A stretch of 64,000 bases of DNA from Pontibacter silvestris (GTDB taxonomy: Bacteria; Bacteroidota; Bacteroidia; Cytophagales; Hymenobacteraceae), in NCBI RefSeq assembly GCF_020907275.1, contig NZ_JAJJWI010000008.1, forward strand, positions 124,001 through 188,000, in the 5' to 3' direction. The position numbers and the translations under genes were made by a program. The notes under the pieces are model-generated. The model was not told where the DNA came from, ran no database searches, and saw nothing but the letters and a program-made list of their open reading frames with translations. Below, in pieces: positions 35,369 through 44,727 of this stretch; within the stretch, counting starts at the first letter, position 1, and each line of letters opens with the position of its first letter.

Positions 35369-37309
35369 CTACTCCTGCACACGTATTACTCTAAACTCGG
35401 TGCGGCGGTTGCGCTGATGCTCTTCCTCTGTCTGTGCATTTTTTACAATAAGCTGGCTCTCGCCATAACCTCTGGCTGTAATGCGGTCTCTGTCTATACC
35501 TTGTGAGATAATGTATTCTACGGCAGCCTCAGCACGACGCTGCGACAGGTCCTGGTTGTATTCATCACTGCCACGAACGTCGGTATGTGAGCTAAGTTCA
35601 ATAGAAATGCCCGGGTTATCTTTTAGTATCTGTACCAGCTTATCCAGCTCTGCTGCGGCATCCGGACGGATATTAGCTTTATCCAAGTCATAATAGATGT
35701 TTTCCAGCACAATTGGCTTATCTCTTACAATTTCGTTGAGCACCAGTGTAGCTGTCAGGCGCACTTCGTTTTCGCCCTCCTGCAACTGATCTTCTGGAGG
35801 TGTTTTTCCCGCTGTAGTAATTTGTTGCCGGGCTGTAAAGAAATTTGGCTTTTGAGATATCAAAGAGTAAGTAGATTCCGGCTCAAGCTCAAAGGTAAAC
35901 TTACCTTTGGTATCTGTCTGCGTTTCCTGAAGCCTCTCTCCTGCCTCATTTTGCAGCACTACTGTATGGTTTGGCACCACCGTTTGCTGTCGAGCTCCGT
36001 CGCGCAGTTGCAGCAAAGTACCATCAACAACAAAGTTTACCTGCTTTGGTACTGACTCTGTGAAACTGTAAATATCATCTCCACCACTTCCTCCATCTCT
36101 GTTAGAAGAGAAATAACCTGTAGCTTCATCTTTATAGAAGATACCAAAATCATCGCCGGGGGAATTAAGGGGAGCACCTAAGTTTACAGGCTTTCCGTCC
36201 TCTATCCTGAATAAATCAAGGTTACCTAAACCTGGCAAGCCGTCAGAGGCAATATACAGCGTGCCATCCGGTGCTACATAAACAAAGCTTTCGTTACCTT
36301 GTGTGTTTATTTCCGGCCCCAGGTTTTCAGGTGTTGAAAAACGGCCGTTCCCATCTATTGTAGTCCTGTAAATATCATTACCGCCAAGCGTCCCTCTACG
36401 GTTAGACGAGAAGTACAACGTTTTTCCATCCGGAGAGAAAGCCGGGGAAGAGTCCCACGCTTGCGGATCACTGATACCTAAAATTTTAGGTTCAGTCCAG
36501 GCATTAGAGCGGAAGTAGGAAACAAACAGGTCCACATTCTGCCGGCCTTTCTTTGTTCCTTCGTTACCACGGGCAAACACCATCGTGCGGCCCTCGTTAG
36601 TAAAAGTAGGATAAGCCTCATGCAGATCATCTGAATTTATCCCCTCCACTTTCCGGACATTCCCTCCTATGGCACTGTCACCCATTGAAGTGACATAAAT
36701 ATCCAGAAACCCTTCTCCATTGCCGCTATATTCTTGTCCGCCCCGGGTAGAAGAAAAATACAGTTCATTATCTGCTACAGCAGGAGCGAACTCAGAGGCA
36801 TCGGTGTTTAAGGTATCCAGGTTCCTGACTTCAAAAGCAGGAGCTTTACGAAGGATACTGTTTAAGGCATTGTAGTTTTCAAGTTCACGTTGTGCAAGCG
36901 CTTTTAACCTAGAATTAGTACCTACCCTAACATAATCGCGTAGCTGCCCCTGTGCCTGCTCATACTTCCCATTAGCCTTAAGGGCCATGCCATAGTAGTA
37001 ATATATATCTTCTTTGCGGTAGTTTGCGTCCAGAGCAGCGTTATAATACTCTTCCGCCTGCGATAACCTGTTCGACAAACGGTAAGCTTCTGCTACTTTA
37101 TAGTTTAACTCTCCTGAGTTATCAGCCTTTCCTAAAGCACGCTGGTAATATTCTATTGCGCTCTGATACTGCTCCTGCTCAAAGCGTTTATCTCCTTTAC
37201 TGATATACCTGCCTGCACCACAGGCACCAACCATCAGTAAAAGAAATAAGTAAATACCAATAAGCTTTAGTTGACAGGCTTTAGGTTTTAGTTTTAGCGT
37301 TTGATGCAT
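35369..37309 (-). CDS. PorE-like OmpA-family lipoprotein (TPR, beta-propeller, CRD, OmpA)
   Basis: From the ATG at 37309 the protein has 646 residues. It has a lipoprotein signal ending LMVGAC, TPR repeats (about 40-130; YQSAIEYYQRAL) and a PD40/WD40-like propeller (about 165-400; SPAFSPDGKTLYFSSNRRG). A carboxypeptidase-regulatory-like domain follows (about 430-510; TDTKGKFTFELEP), then an OmpA C-terminal peptidoglycan-binding domain (about 535-640; SSHTDVRGSDEYNQDLSQRR). This order is that of PorE, which anchors the type IX secretion machine to peptidoglycan. A longer start at 37381 would overlap the upstream gene and spoil the signal peptide. Confidence 0.85.
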   Translation of the reverse strand: MHQTLKLKPKACQLKLIGIYLFLLLMVGACGAGRYISKGDKRFEQEQYQSAIEYYQRALGKADNSGELNYKVAEAYRLSNRLSQAEEYYNAALDANYRKEDIYYYYGMALKANGKYEQAQGQLRDYVRVGTNSRLKALAQRELENYNALNSILRKAPAFEVRNLDTLNTDASEFAPAVADNELYFSSTRGGQEYSGNGEGFLDIYVTSMGDSAIGGNVRKVEGINSDDLHEAYPTFTNEGRTMVFARGNEGTKKGRQNVDLFVSYFRSNAWTEPKILGISDPQAWDSSPAFSPDGKTLYFSSNRRGTLGGNDIYRTTIDGNGRFSTPENLGPEINTQGNESFVYVAPDGTLYIASDGLPGLGNLDLFRIEDGKPVNLGAPLNSPGDDFGIFYKDEATGYFSSNRDGGSGGDDIYSFTESVPKQVNFVVDGTLLQLRDGARQQTVVPNHTVVLQNEAGERLQETQTDTKGKFTFELEPESTYSLISQKPNFFTARQQITTAGKTPPEDQLQEGENEVRLTATLVLNEIVRDKPIVLENIYYDLDKANIRPDAAAELDKLVQILKDNPGISIELSSHTDVRGSDEYNQDLSQRRAEAAVEYIISQGIDRDRITARGYGESQLIVKNAQTEEEHQRNRRTEFRVIRVQE

Positions 37310-37335
37310 GAACACGTATTTTTGAATTAGCCGGA

Positions 37336-37818
37336 TCAGAAGTATCTGGAGAGCCAGCTTTGGCGGGCAGGCTTTGGCCATTCTGCTTGCAGGTCTCCGT
37401 AATTATTCACTAAGGTATCAAAGTATAAGGTATTTTCATCTATTTCGCCAGCCGCAACTTTCGCTTTCAGCTCCTGCATGCCAACCATTTCTACATTTCC
37501 ATCTTTCAGAAAGGCCAGTTGTGTACGATCAAAGAAAGCGACATTAAAGTGCTGTTCCAGCTCCCGTACAAAATTAACGGACTTATCTATAGAACATCCA
37601 CTGGCAGCAGTTGCACTTTCGTTATTGGCCAGCACCAGAAACTGTTTATGTAGTAATTGTGCCGAAGCTTGCAAGCCTCTCCCGTGGCTACTCCAGTCGG
37701 TAGCAAAACGCTCTAACAATGGTTTTATTTCGGTTTGCTCAGCCTCTGTTAAAGGTCTGTTTGCCTGATATATCCAAAGGCGCGCTTGCGGCGGCAATTG
37801 GTCAAACGGTATATACAT
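37336..37818 (-). CDS. Conserved Bacteroidota protein of unknown function
   Basis: The 160-residue soluble protein starts MYIPFDQLPPQARLWIYQANRP and ends SWLSRYF. Related proteins are often labelled ABC transporter ATPase, but there is no Walker A, signature or Walker B motif here, so I do not adopt that name. The middle contains SGCSIDKSVNFVRELEQHF with one cysteine. It ends 26 bp before the PorE-like start on the same strand and may share its transcript. Confidence 0.75.
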   Translation of the reverse strand: MYIPFDQLPPQARLWIYQANRPLTEAEQTEIKPLLERFATDWSSHGRGLQASAQLLHKQFLVLANNESATAASGCSIDKSVNFVRELEQHFNVAFFDRTQLAFLKDGNVEMVGMQELKAKVAAGEIDENTLYFDTLVNNYGDLQAEWPKPARQSWLSRYF

Positions 37819-37908
37819 AGTTCTGGGTTACTCCTAAATAAATTATTTATTGCTCTAAGACAATATTCCGTACAGAAATTCACAAAAAACTGGAGAGGAA
37901 CAGCAGCA

Positions 37909-38730
37909 CTAACGACTAAGGCCTTCGGCCTGAGCAATCAGTTCGGCTATATCAAAAACCTTTACGTTTTCTTCCTGTTCCTTGTTCTTCACTCCGTCCG
38001 TCATCATTACCATACAGAAAGGACATGCCGTGGCTATAACACTGTCTCCTTGTTGCCCTAAAGTTGCCAAGGCCTCTTCTGTTCTTTCTACATTTATGTC
38101 TTTTCTGCCAGGCTCCGGCTCTTTGAACATTTGCGCCCCTCCTGCTCCACAGCAAAGGCCGTTTGCCCTGATGCGCTTCATCTCTACCAGGTCAGCATCC
38201 AAGGCTGCTAACACATCACGCGGAGCTTCATAAATATCGTTGGCCCTGCCAAGATAGCAGGAATCATGATATGTAATACGGCGACCTTTAAAGTCTCCTC
38301 CTCCTTGTAAACGCACTTTGCCTTCGTTTATTAGCTGCTGCAGGTAAGTGGAATGGTGAATTACTTCGTAGTTCCCGCCAAGGTCAGGATATTCATTTTT
38401 GATGGTATTAAAGCAGTGCGGGCAAGCTGTTACAATCTTTTTTACATTATAAGCATTCATTACCTCTATATTGGTAATAGCCTGCATCTGGAACAGGAAC
38501 TCATTACCGGCACGCTTGGCAGGCTCCCCTGTACAGCTTTCTTCTGTACCCAACACAGCATACTTTATACCTATGTGCTCCAGTATCTGTACAAAGGCAC
38601 GTGTTACTCTTTTATAACGGTCATCGAAAGAGCCCGCACAACCTACCCAGAAAAGAATCTCAGGTTCTTCGCCATTGGCAGCCATCTCAGCCATTGTAGG
38701 CACTTTCACTAATCTTTTATTTTCTTCCAT
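37909..38730 (-). CDS. (Fe-S)-binding CCG-domain protein, HdrB/GlpC-like
   Basis: The 273-residue protein has two cysteine-rich CCG domains. The first holds WVGCAGSFD, SCTGEPAKRAG and ACPHCFNTIKNEYP (about 26-140). The second holds YHDSCYLGRANDIYE, GLCCGAGGAQMF and ATACPFCMVMMTDG (about 150-255). Such domains bind an unusual [4Fe-4S] cluster and reduce disulfide or quinone-like acceptors in heterodisulfide reductase and glycolate oxidase complexes. It lies 159 bp after the membrane Fe-S protein at 38890, a likely partner. Confidence 0.88.
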   Translation of the reverse strand: MEENKRLVKVPTMAEMAANGEEPEILFWVGCAGSFDDRYKRVTRAFVQILEHIGIKYAVLGTEESCTGEPAKRAGNEFLFQMQAITNIEVMNAYNVKKIVTACPHCFNTIKNEYPDLGGNYEVIHHSTYLQQLINEGKVRLQGGGDFKGRRITYHDSCYLGRANDIYEAPRDVLAALDADLVEMKRIRANGLCCGAGGAQMFKEPEPGRKDINVERTEEALATLGQQGDSVIATACPFCMVMMTDGVKNKEQEENVKVFDIAELIAQAEGLSR

Positions 38731-38889
38731 CTGATTTATATTGAGATGTTAGACTTTAAACGCTAGATGTTAGATCTGGAAAACATTATCATTTAATGTT
38801 CCTGATCCAGAGCTATTGATACTGTTCATCATTCTCCAACGTAAGGAGGTTAATCTACAGTCTAATATCTAACTTCTAATTTCTTAAAC

Positions 38890-40263
38890 CTAATTTTTGT
38901 TTGGTACATAGAGTTCCTCTGACCAGTTAAAGCGATCTGCAGGCGAGAAAGCCCAGGGAGCTCCATTATTTTCTATGTTGGTGAACATGGTATTAAGCGA
39001 AGCTGGCGCAGCGGACTCTTCCAGCACTAGGAAGCGGCGCAGGTCCATAATGGTAGACAACTGATCTATACCTACCGGGCATGCTTCGACACACGCATTA
39101 CAAGTGGTACAGGCCCATAGTTCTTCTGGCGTTATATAGCCGCGCAGCAATGTGTTCTCTTCCGTTACATGCACACGCTCTACTCCCAGCTCTTTGTAGT
39201 GGTTTGGCGCAAAAATAGCTGGCCTCTCTCCCTTTTCCTCTAGTCTGTCACGAGTGTCCATTACAATCTTGCGTGGCGAAAGCAGCTTACCTGTTACGTT
39301 GGCCGGGCAAACAGCAGTGCAGCGACCACATTCTGTACAGGTATAGGAGTCCATTAATTGTTTCCAGGTCAAGTCTTCCACATCTTTGGCACCAAAACGC
39401 TCTATAACAGGATTGCCTTCTGCATCTGTTTTAGGAGTTGGCGGCTGATAGCTTGGGTCCAGCATTGCTTTAATCTCATGTGTGATGGCTGGGTTAGTGG
39501 TAAATTTACCTTTCGGCAACAGCTTAGAATAATACACGTTGGGGAAAGCCATAATAATATGAAAGTGCTTGGAGCTTGGCAGATAATTCATAAAGGCGAG
39601 AATACCTATAATATGAAACCACCAGCCTGCACGCTCAATTGTATGCAGTGTTTCAGGGTTATTTCCAAACAGGTTTACAAACAATGAACTGACAGGGTAG
39701 CGGCCAACTGCTGCAACGCCTTCTAGTTCGGCTAGTTTTAGCCCGGCTATGTTGAAGGCAAACAGCGCGAACATCAACACAATCTCAATAATGAGAATAG
39801 TATTGGCATCTACTTTTGGCCAGGCACGCATTTCAACGCCTCGTGAAAGCCGCGGCACCTTTATTATATTACGTCGCCACAGAAAAATGGCACAAGCCAC
39901 AATGACAAGAGCCGCCAATATTTCGTTGATAAACATTAAGGCATTGTACACCGGCCCCAGAAAACCTAATACCCTATGAGAGCCGGATATGCCATCAATC
40001 AGTATTTCAATTACCTCTACATTGATAACCAGGAAACCTACATATACAAATAAGTGCAGCACTGCGGGCAGCATGCGCTTAAACATTTTCTGCTGACCAA
40101 AGGCCACCAATAACGTCTTTTTAACACGCTCTGACGGATTATCTGTGATATCCAGGTCGCGGCCCATCAGTACGTTTTTACGAATCTTGCGGATCTGCCA
40201 TATAAAAAGGCCAATGCCTGCAGCCGCTACAATCAGAAAGATTATGTTCTCAAGTTTTATCAC
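38890..40263 (-). CDS. Membrane (Fe-S) electron-transfer protein, heterodisulfide-reductase-like
   Basis: The 457-residue protein has about five membrane helices in the N-terminal half, resembling the cytochrome-b-like NarI fold. Two 4Fe-4S motifs follow, CTECGRCTAVCPANV (about 312-326) and CTTCNACVEACPVGI (about 385-399). It probably passes electrons between the quinone pool and the CCG protein at 37909, as in HdrDE-like or FadF-like complexes; the substrate is unknown. Start is GTG at 40263. Together with 37909 it is a common Bacteroidota pair. Confidence 0.85.
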   Translation of the reverse strand: MIKLENIIFLIVAAAGIGLFIWQIRKIRKNVLMGRDLDITDNPSERVKKTLLVAFGQQKMFKRMLPAVLHLFVYVGFLVINVEVIEILIDGISGSHRVLGFLGPVYNALMFINEILAALVIVACAIFLWRRNIIKVPRLSRGVEMRAWPKVDANTILIIEIVLMFALFAFNIAGLKLAELEGVAAVGRYPVSSLFVNLFGNNPETLHTIERAGWWFHIIGILAFMNYLPSSKHFHIIMAFPNVYYSKLLPKGKFTTNPAITHEIKAMLDPSYQPPTPKTDAEGNPVIERFGAKDVEDLTWKQLMDSYTCTECGRCTAVCPANVTGKLLSPRKIVMDTRDRLEEKGERPAIFAPNHYKELGVERVHVTEENTLLRGYITPEELWACTTCNACVEACPVGIDQLSTIMDLRRFLVLEESAAPASLNTMFTNIENNGAPWAFSPADRFNWSEELYVPNKN

Positions 40264-40363
40264 GGTAAATTATTCGTTATGCATACTAATTTACGACAAA
40301 ATATACAGATATATACAGAATAAAGCTGCCTAAAGATTTTTTAAAAAAAATTCTGCTGCAATG

Positions 40364-40394
40364 TTTGCATCTTAAAAGTTCCTTACTACTTTTG
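40364..40394 (+). promoter_or_regulatory. Consensus promoter of tRNA-Phe
   Basis: TTTG (40364-40367), exactly 19 bp, then TACTTTTG (40387-40394): a perfect Bacteroidota promoter 36 bp before the tRNA. Confidence 0.9.
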
Positions 40395-40429
40395 CATACC
40401 CTTTCGGAACAAGGGCAAACAACAGAGCT

Positions 40430-40502
40430 GGTGATGTAGCTCAGTTGGTAGAGCAAAGGACTGAAAATCCTTGTGTCGTTGGTTCGATTCCAATCATCAC
40501 CA
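40430..40502 (+). tRNA. tRNA-Phe (anticodon GAA)
   Basis: Acceptor GGTGATG pairs with CATCACC. The anticodon loop CTGAAAA gives anticodon GAA, the variable loop GTGTC is normal, and the T-loop has TTCGATT. Discriminator is A at 40502. CCA is not encoded in full (CA follows), unlike the tRNA-Val genes. Confidence 0.97.
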
Positions 40503-40506
40503 CAAA

Positions 40507-40540
40507 AAGCCTCGCCTTAACCGGTGGGGCTTCCTTGTTT
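40507..40540 (+). terminator. Terminator after tRNA-Phe
   Basis: AAGCCTCGCC pairs with GGTGGGGCTT using two G-U pairs, followed by a T-rich stretch. Confidence 0.65.
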
Positions 40541-40653
40541 TATATCCTCTTCATACTTCTTCTTTATCAGCATCTATTTTCGCTTATCGTGTGTTGCGCT
40601 CCCCTGTACAACATTTTTAATTTCTCGAAAAGCACAGTAGCTCAAGAAAGGGG

Positions 40654-41754
40654 TTATAATCTGTGGCAGTTTGCCCTTAACTCCAGCAACGCTGCTGAAT
40701 AACCCAAGTTATAAGCTTTGTTGAAATGTACACAGGCAGAATCCTGCTGCTGCTGCCTTAGTTGGTTCCTGCCAAGTAAATAATGTAGCCTGCCATTTTC
40801 TTTGTCTTCAGCCAGCCCTCTGGTGTAGTCTCTCTCTGCAGCAGAAAAAGCTGCTGTTTTATAGTAAGCGAATCCACGATATGTCAGGGCATCTACCAAT
40901 TTCTTTCCGCTACTACTTCCATGATCCAGATAAGCAGATAAGTCTGCAATAGCATCCTCGTAGTTATTCAGGTAAAACAACCTTACCTCTCCCCGCGCCA
41001 GGTATGCTTCCCACAGTTCTTTATCTAATTCCAGCGCATAAGTTAAATCAGCTTCCGCTTTTTCATACTCTGTTAGCTGTAACAAGCTCTGCCCTCTCAT
41101 ATAATAAGCCTGTGCCGATGGCTCCTCCTCCAGGGCAATGGCTTTATTAAGGTCGTGTAGAGCTGCCTTATAGTTTTCGTACACGTTTAGTTCAAGACTG
41201 GCCCTGGCCTCATAGGGTTCAGCATTGTTAGGCATAAAACGTATAGCATCTGACAACAAGCTATGAGCACTGCTATATTTGCCATCCTCCATATAAGCAA
41301 CAGCAGTTTCATACTTATCTTCGCCAGTAACGTAATCCATAATGCCTTTAAGCAAAAAGCTAAAAAGCAGGATGCCGGCTATAAAAATCAAGGTAATGTA
41401 CAGGTCTTTTTTAGAGAAGCGCTTATTGGCCCGACGCTTGTGGTAATGCCGCTCCGACACAGAAGCAGGTGGCCTTGTTTGGCGGTAGCGTGTGTCATAA
41501 TATGGCTGTTGTTGCCTTACAATTTGCCGCTGTTGCTGCTGATAATGTAACTTAAAGTCGTATTGTGCTCGTTTATTGGGATTGGATAGTACCTGGTACG
41601 CTGCATTTATTAACTTAAACAGTTCTTCGGCACGCGCATTACCAGGGTTCTTATCAGGGTGATATTTTATCGCTAGCTGTTTATAAGCTAGTTTAACCTC
41701 CTTAGAGGTGGCAGTTTGGCTTATACCCAGAATACTATAGTAATTCAAATCCAA
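40654..41754 (-). CDS. DnaJ-domain protein with TPR repeats
   Basis: The 366-residue protein starts with a J domain (about 3-67) carrying the HPD motif (YHPDKNPGN, 32-34). A basic linker and one membrane helix ([19 protein letters not shown]) come next. The C-terminal two thirds hold TPR-like repeats (about 150-360; [40 protein letters not shown] shape). It should recruit DnaK to the membrane. Start is taken as TTG (41754). A TAGATTTG element at 41760-41767 would give an almost leaderless mRNA, so the start may shift by two codons. Neighbouring genes give no clue to the client. Confidence 0.85.
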   Translation of the reverse strand: MDLNYYSILGISQTATSKEVKLAYKQLAIKYHPDKNPGNARAEELFKLINAAYQVLSNPNKRAQYDFKLHYQQQQRQIVRQQQPYYDTRYRQTRPPASVSERHYHKRRANKRFSKKDLYITLIFIAGILLFSFLLKGIMDYVTGEDKYETAVAYMEDGKYSSAHSLLSDAIRFMPNNAEPYEARASLELNVYENYKAALHDLNKAIALEEEPSAQAYYMRGQSLLQLTEYEKAEADLTYALELDKELWEAYLARGEVRLFYLNNYEDAIADLSAYLDHGSSSGKKLVDALTYRGFAYYKTAAFSAAERDYTRGLAEDKENGRLHYLLGRNQLRQQQQDSACVHFNKAYNLGYSAALLELRANCHRL

Positions 41755-41908
41755 GCAGGCAAATCTATAAAAAGATTAGTCTTAAAAATAACTATTAATG
41801 AGCAATATACATCAAAATTCGTACTAACTTTTTAACAGTTCATACTTTCTGTAAATTTTTAAGTATACCCTCGTATACAGAGAAAGTATAAAAAAGCTAA
41901 AAAATATT

Positions 41909-42289
41909 ATGGCTACACAAGACAACGGCACACGCGAGAAAAACAACAATCTTATAGAGCACTTGATGGGGTACATCGATACCCGCATTGACATTATACG
42001 GCTGGAGATACAGGAAAAGCTAAAAGCTTCTTTTGTTGGTCTTCTTCACGTGATTTTGTTAGGTTTTGCCGCTTTTATGAGTTTTATATTCTTAAACATT
42101 TTCTTAGGTTTACTGCTTAACCACCTACTTGGCAGCTCGTTTTGGGGTTTTGGAATTATAGCACTTATCTACATAATTCTAACAGTGGTGCTGGTAATTG
42201 GGCTCGATAAGAAGGTGTTCCAGGGCATAGCCGACAAAACTTTTGATAATACTATTTACAAATCAGACAAAAGAGAAGAATCAATATGA
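41909..42289 (+). CDS. Phage-holin-family (DUF1469-type) membrane protein
   Basis: The 126-residue protein has an amphipathic N-terminal helix (LIEHLMGYIDTRIDIIRLEI) and two long membrane helices (about 43-73 and 79-103). This is the shape of proteins labelled putative actinobacteriophage holin or DUF1469. Despite that name no phage genes are present and a structural envelope role is likelier. Its TGA stop overlaps the next ATG (ATGA), so translation is coupled to the following gene. Confidence 0.75.
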   Translation: MATQDNGTREKNNNLIEHLMGYIDTRIDIIRLEIQEKLKASFVGLLHVILLGFAAFMSFIFLNIFLGLLLNHLLGSSFWGFGIIALIYIILTVVLVIGLDKKVFQGIADKTFDNTIYKSDKREESI

Positions 42290-42903
42290 GTGAGCTAAAC
42301 AACCCCCTATTTAACAACGAGCGAGATTTATTAGAGCGCCAGAAAGAAGAATATAAAAATGCCCTGATGGGTGATGTAGAACAGATTAAGAGCCAAGGAC
42401 AGGAAATAGGCAAAAAAGCAGCCGTGGCAGGTGGCGTTTTGCTAGCTGGTTTCCTTGTTCGGCGTTTGTTTAGCGGGGGAAAGAAAAAAAACAAAGTAAA
42501 ACCACCTAAAGTAAAGTCTCCAAAGCTAAAGAAAGGGAAGAAAAGCAAAGAAACTTTACCTAAGCGTGACCCTAATGCTACTTATGATGAAATGGGCTAC
42601 AGAATAGACGGAGGTTATTCTACAGAGAGCAACTACCATATTCTCTCTTCTGAAACGGCAAACCATCCTCAGGACTCAGATAAAAAAAAAACTGAAGGTG
42701 GTAAAAGCTTTATAAAATCTGAGCTGGCTCAGTTGGTAACTAATCAGCTGGCAGCACTGGCGATGGTCTACGCTACTAAAAAGATAGAAGAATATTTAAA
42801 CAGAGTTCCTGAAAATACCGATATTGCACCTGAACCTGCGCCTATCAAGGTAATAGAAGTAGACAGCACAGAATATATTTATCCGGAAAAGGATGCCCTT
42901 TGA
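42286..42903 (+). CDS. Hypothetical lysine-rich membrane protein
   Basis: The 205-residue protein has an N-terminal charged helix, a single hydrophobic segment (KKAAVAGGVLLAGFLVRRLF, about 43-62) and a very basic stretch (about 66-88, many Lys). A second weakly hydrophobic helix (about 148-162) and an acidic tail follow. No known domain. It overlaps the holin-like gene by 4 bp and the GGGP synthase gene by 11 bp, so the three are one translational unit. Association with the membrane and with the lipid enzyme is inference from context. Confidence 0.65.
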   Translation: MSELNNPLFNNERDLLERQKEEYKNALMGDVEQIKSQGQEIGKKAAVAGGVLLAGFLVRRLFSGGKKKNKVKPPKVKSPKLKKGKKSKETLPKRDPNATYDEMGYRIDGGYSTESNYHILSSETANHPQDSDKKKTEGGKSFIKSELAQLVTNQLAALAMVYATKKIEEYLNRVPENTDIAPEPAPIKVIEVDSTEYIYPEKDAL

Positions 42904-43660
42904 TAACCTTCACCAGAGACAAAAACAGCAATTATCAGGCAGAAAGCACTTAGCGGTACTGTTAGACCCAGACAACCTAAATAAGGCTAGCTGCCTGCAG
43001 CTGCTCTCGCTGAGCAAAGCTAACCCTGTTGATTTCTTTTTTGTAGGTGGCAGCCTTATCACTACTAATAACCAGGCAGCAATTATTGGCCTGATAAAAG
43101 ACAACAGCACTACGCCTGTTATTCTTTTCCCAAGCAACAGCCAGCACATAAATAACCAGGCAGACGGCATTCTGCTGCTTTCGCTTATTTCGGGCCGCAA
43201 CCCAGAGTTTCTGATTGGGCAGCATGTAGTTTCAGCTCCCATGCTTAAGGCAAGCCAGCTCCAAGTTTATCCGACAGGTTATATGCTAATAGACTCTGGC
43301 CGACAAACTACCGCCTCTTACATGAGTGGTACCACCCCTATTCCTTACGACAAGCCTGCTATTGCAGCTTGTACAGCCATGGCTGGAGAACTATTAGGCC
43401 TTAACTACATCTATTTAGATGGTGGAAGCGGGGCCCAATATCCTGTTTCAACAGAAATGATTGCTGCTGTACGACAGGCAGTAGAAATTCCTCTTATAGT
43501 TGGAGGAGGCATAAATACACCAGATAAGGCCAGGGCAGCTTTAGAAGCTGGCGCAGACGTACTAGTTGTTGGTAACCACATAGAAAAAAACCCCGGCTTT
43601 TTGGCCGAGGTTTCTGGTATTATAGCTTCGTACAATATTACCTTAGATGTTTGTCGCTGA
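42893..43660 (+). CDS. Geranylgeranylglyceryl/heptaprenylglyceryl phosphate synthase family protein
   Basis: The 255-residue TIM barrel has the GGGPS motifs: LAVLLDPDNLN (about 20-30), FFVGGSLITT, SLISGRNPEFL, VYPTGYMLIDSG, YLDGGSGAQYPV and LIVGGGINTPDKA. Family enzymes join glycerol-1-phosphate to a polyprenyl diphosphate through an ether bond; archaea use C20 and Bacillus PcrB uses C35. Bacteroidota members are known, and the chain length used here cannot be told. It overlaps the preceding gene by 11 bp and the convergent AraC gene by 18 bp. Confidence 0.9.
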   Translation: MPFDNLHQRQKQQLSGRKHLAVLLDPDNLNKASCLQLLSLSKANPVDFFFVGGSLITTNNQAAIIGLIKDNSTTPVILFPSNSQHINNQADGILLLSLISGRNPEFLIGQHVVSAPMLKASQLQVYPTGYMLIDSGRQTTASYMSGTTPIPYDKPAIAACTAMAGELLGLNYIYLDGGSGAQYPVSTEMIAAVRQAVEIPLIVGGGINTPDKARAALEAGADVLVVGNHIEKNPGFLAEVSGIIASYNITLDVCR

Positions 43661-44569
43661 TTCACGACGACGCATTTTACCGGCAGGTATACCAAACATC
43701 ATTTTAAAGCGACGGCAGAAGTAAGCAGTATCTTTGTAACCTACATCTTTACCAATTTCGCGAATACTCTTCTTAGTCGTGCGCAGTAAGAATACTGCAC
43801 GCTCCATACGCTGATATTCAATATAGTCTTGTGGGTTGATGCCTGTCAGCATTTTAAAATACTGTCCAACATAATCCTCAGACACGTTTGCTACATTTGA
43901 AAGCACTTTATTAGAAAGGTCGCCGCCAATGTTCTCTTTAATATAGTTGAACAGGTCAATAAGACGAGGGTCTTTGAAATAAGTACTGTTTGTCGCCAGC
44001 TGCTCAACGAACATTCTGTTACGCAGAATATGGCGCACAATCTCTACCACAATTTGCTCTGTATACAGGCTGATCAGACGCTCTTTGCCAGGCAACTCCT
44101 GCATGCTCTCCTCTACAACTTTAATAACCAGATTGGCCAGTTTATTGTTATTAGAAATCAGGAAAGCCGGCACATCCAGCGATGCAAAGAAATTAACTGA
44201 GTCAAATACTTTTGCCTCAAAACTTACATAACTGTGGCTCTCTTCTGCGTCACCAATCAGGTCCAGATCGTTGTTGCTTCTGTAGAATTTCTCTCTGTTA
44301 GTGATCAAATCATCATTTGAGATAGTTCTTCCTTCGCCAACAGGACCATACGTTACTTGTGTGCTTCGACCACCAGGTATAAACAACAACTCTCCCTCTT
44401 CAACCATTTGCTCTTCTCCCCCAAAGAAGATGCTACCTTTATGAAGCAGGATCAGGTTATTGCCTACATCGTAGAAGTTGCGAACCGTGAAAGGCTGTTG
44501 CAACACCAGGTTCTTAGCCTTAATGAAGCGCACCCCAAGCGATTCAATAATTTTATTGTAATCTTCCAT
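43643..44569 (-). CDS. AraC-family transcriptional regulator
   Basis: The 308-residue protein has an N-terminal sensing region with a cupin-like stretch (NLILLHKGSIFFGGEEQMVEEGELLFIPGG, shortened: about 52-82). A C-terminal AraC DNA-binding domain (about 205-305) carries LSNVANVSEDYVGQYFKMLT and IREIGKDVGYKDTAYFCRRF. The ending FKMMFGIPAGKMRRR is typical. The 3' end overlaps GGGPS antisense by 18 bp. No obvious operon partner; the ligand and target are unknown. Confidence 0.9.
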   Translation of the reverse strand: MEDYNKIIESLGVRFIKAKNLVLQQPFTVRNFYDVGNNLILLHKGSIFFGGEEQMVEEGELLFIPGGRSTQVTYGPVGEGRTISNDDLITNREKFYRSNNDLDLIGDAEESHSYVSFEAKVFDSVNFFASLDVPAFLISNNNKLANLVIKVVEESMQELPGKERLISLYTEQIVVEIVRHILRNRMFVEQLATNSTYFKDPRLIDLFNYIKENIGGDLSNKVLSNVANVSEDYVGQYFKMLTGINPQDYIEYQRMERAVFLLRTTKKSIREIGKDVGYKDTAYFCRRFKMMFGIPAGKMRRRESATNI

Positions 44570-44727
44570 GTGTGTTACCCACTAACTTTATTACTATAAA
44601 TTCTTTAAATTTGGCCTAAATCTAAGATTAATCTTTATAAAATTCAAAAAACTTAAATAATATATTTTATTTTGCCAATTCTTAAAATACAATTAAATAG
44701 CTATCTAGCAACTACTTAAGCTCTTTT

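Noticed and set aside
37310-37381. Upstream start for the PorE-like protein
   Set aside because: It overlaps the previous gene by 46 bp and puts 24 residues in front of a clear lipoprotein signal.
37336-37818. ABC transporter ATPase
   Set aside because: No Walker A, signature or Walker B motif is present in the 160 residues.
41909-42289. Phage holin, hence a prophage
   Set aside because: The family name is historical. No other phage genes, integrase or att-like repeats surround it, and it is fused into an operon with GGGP synthase.
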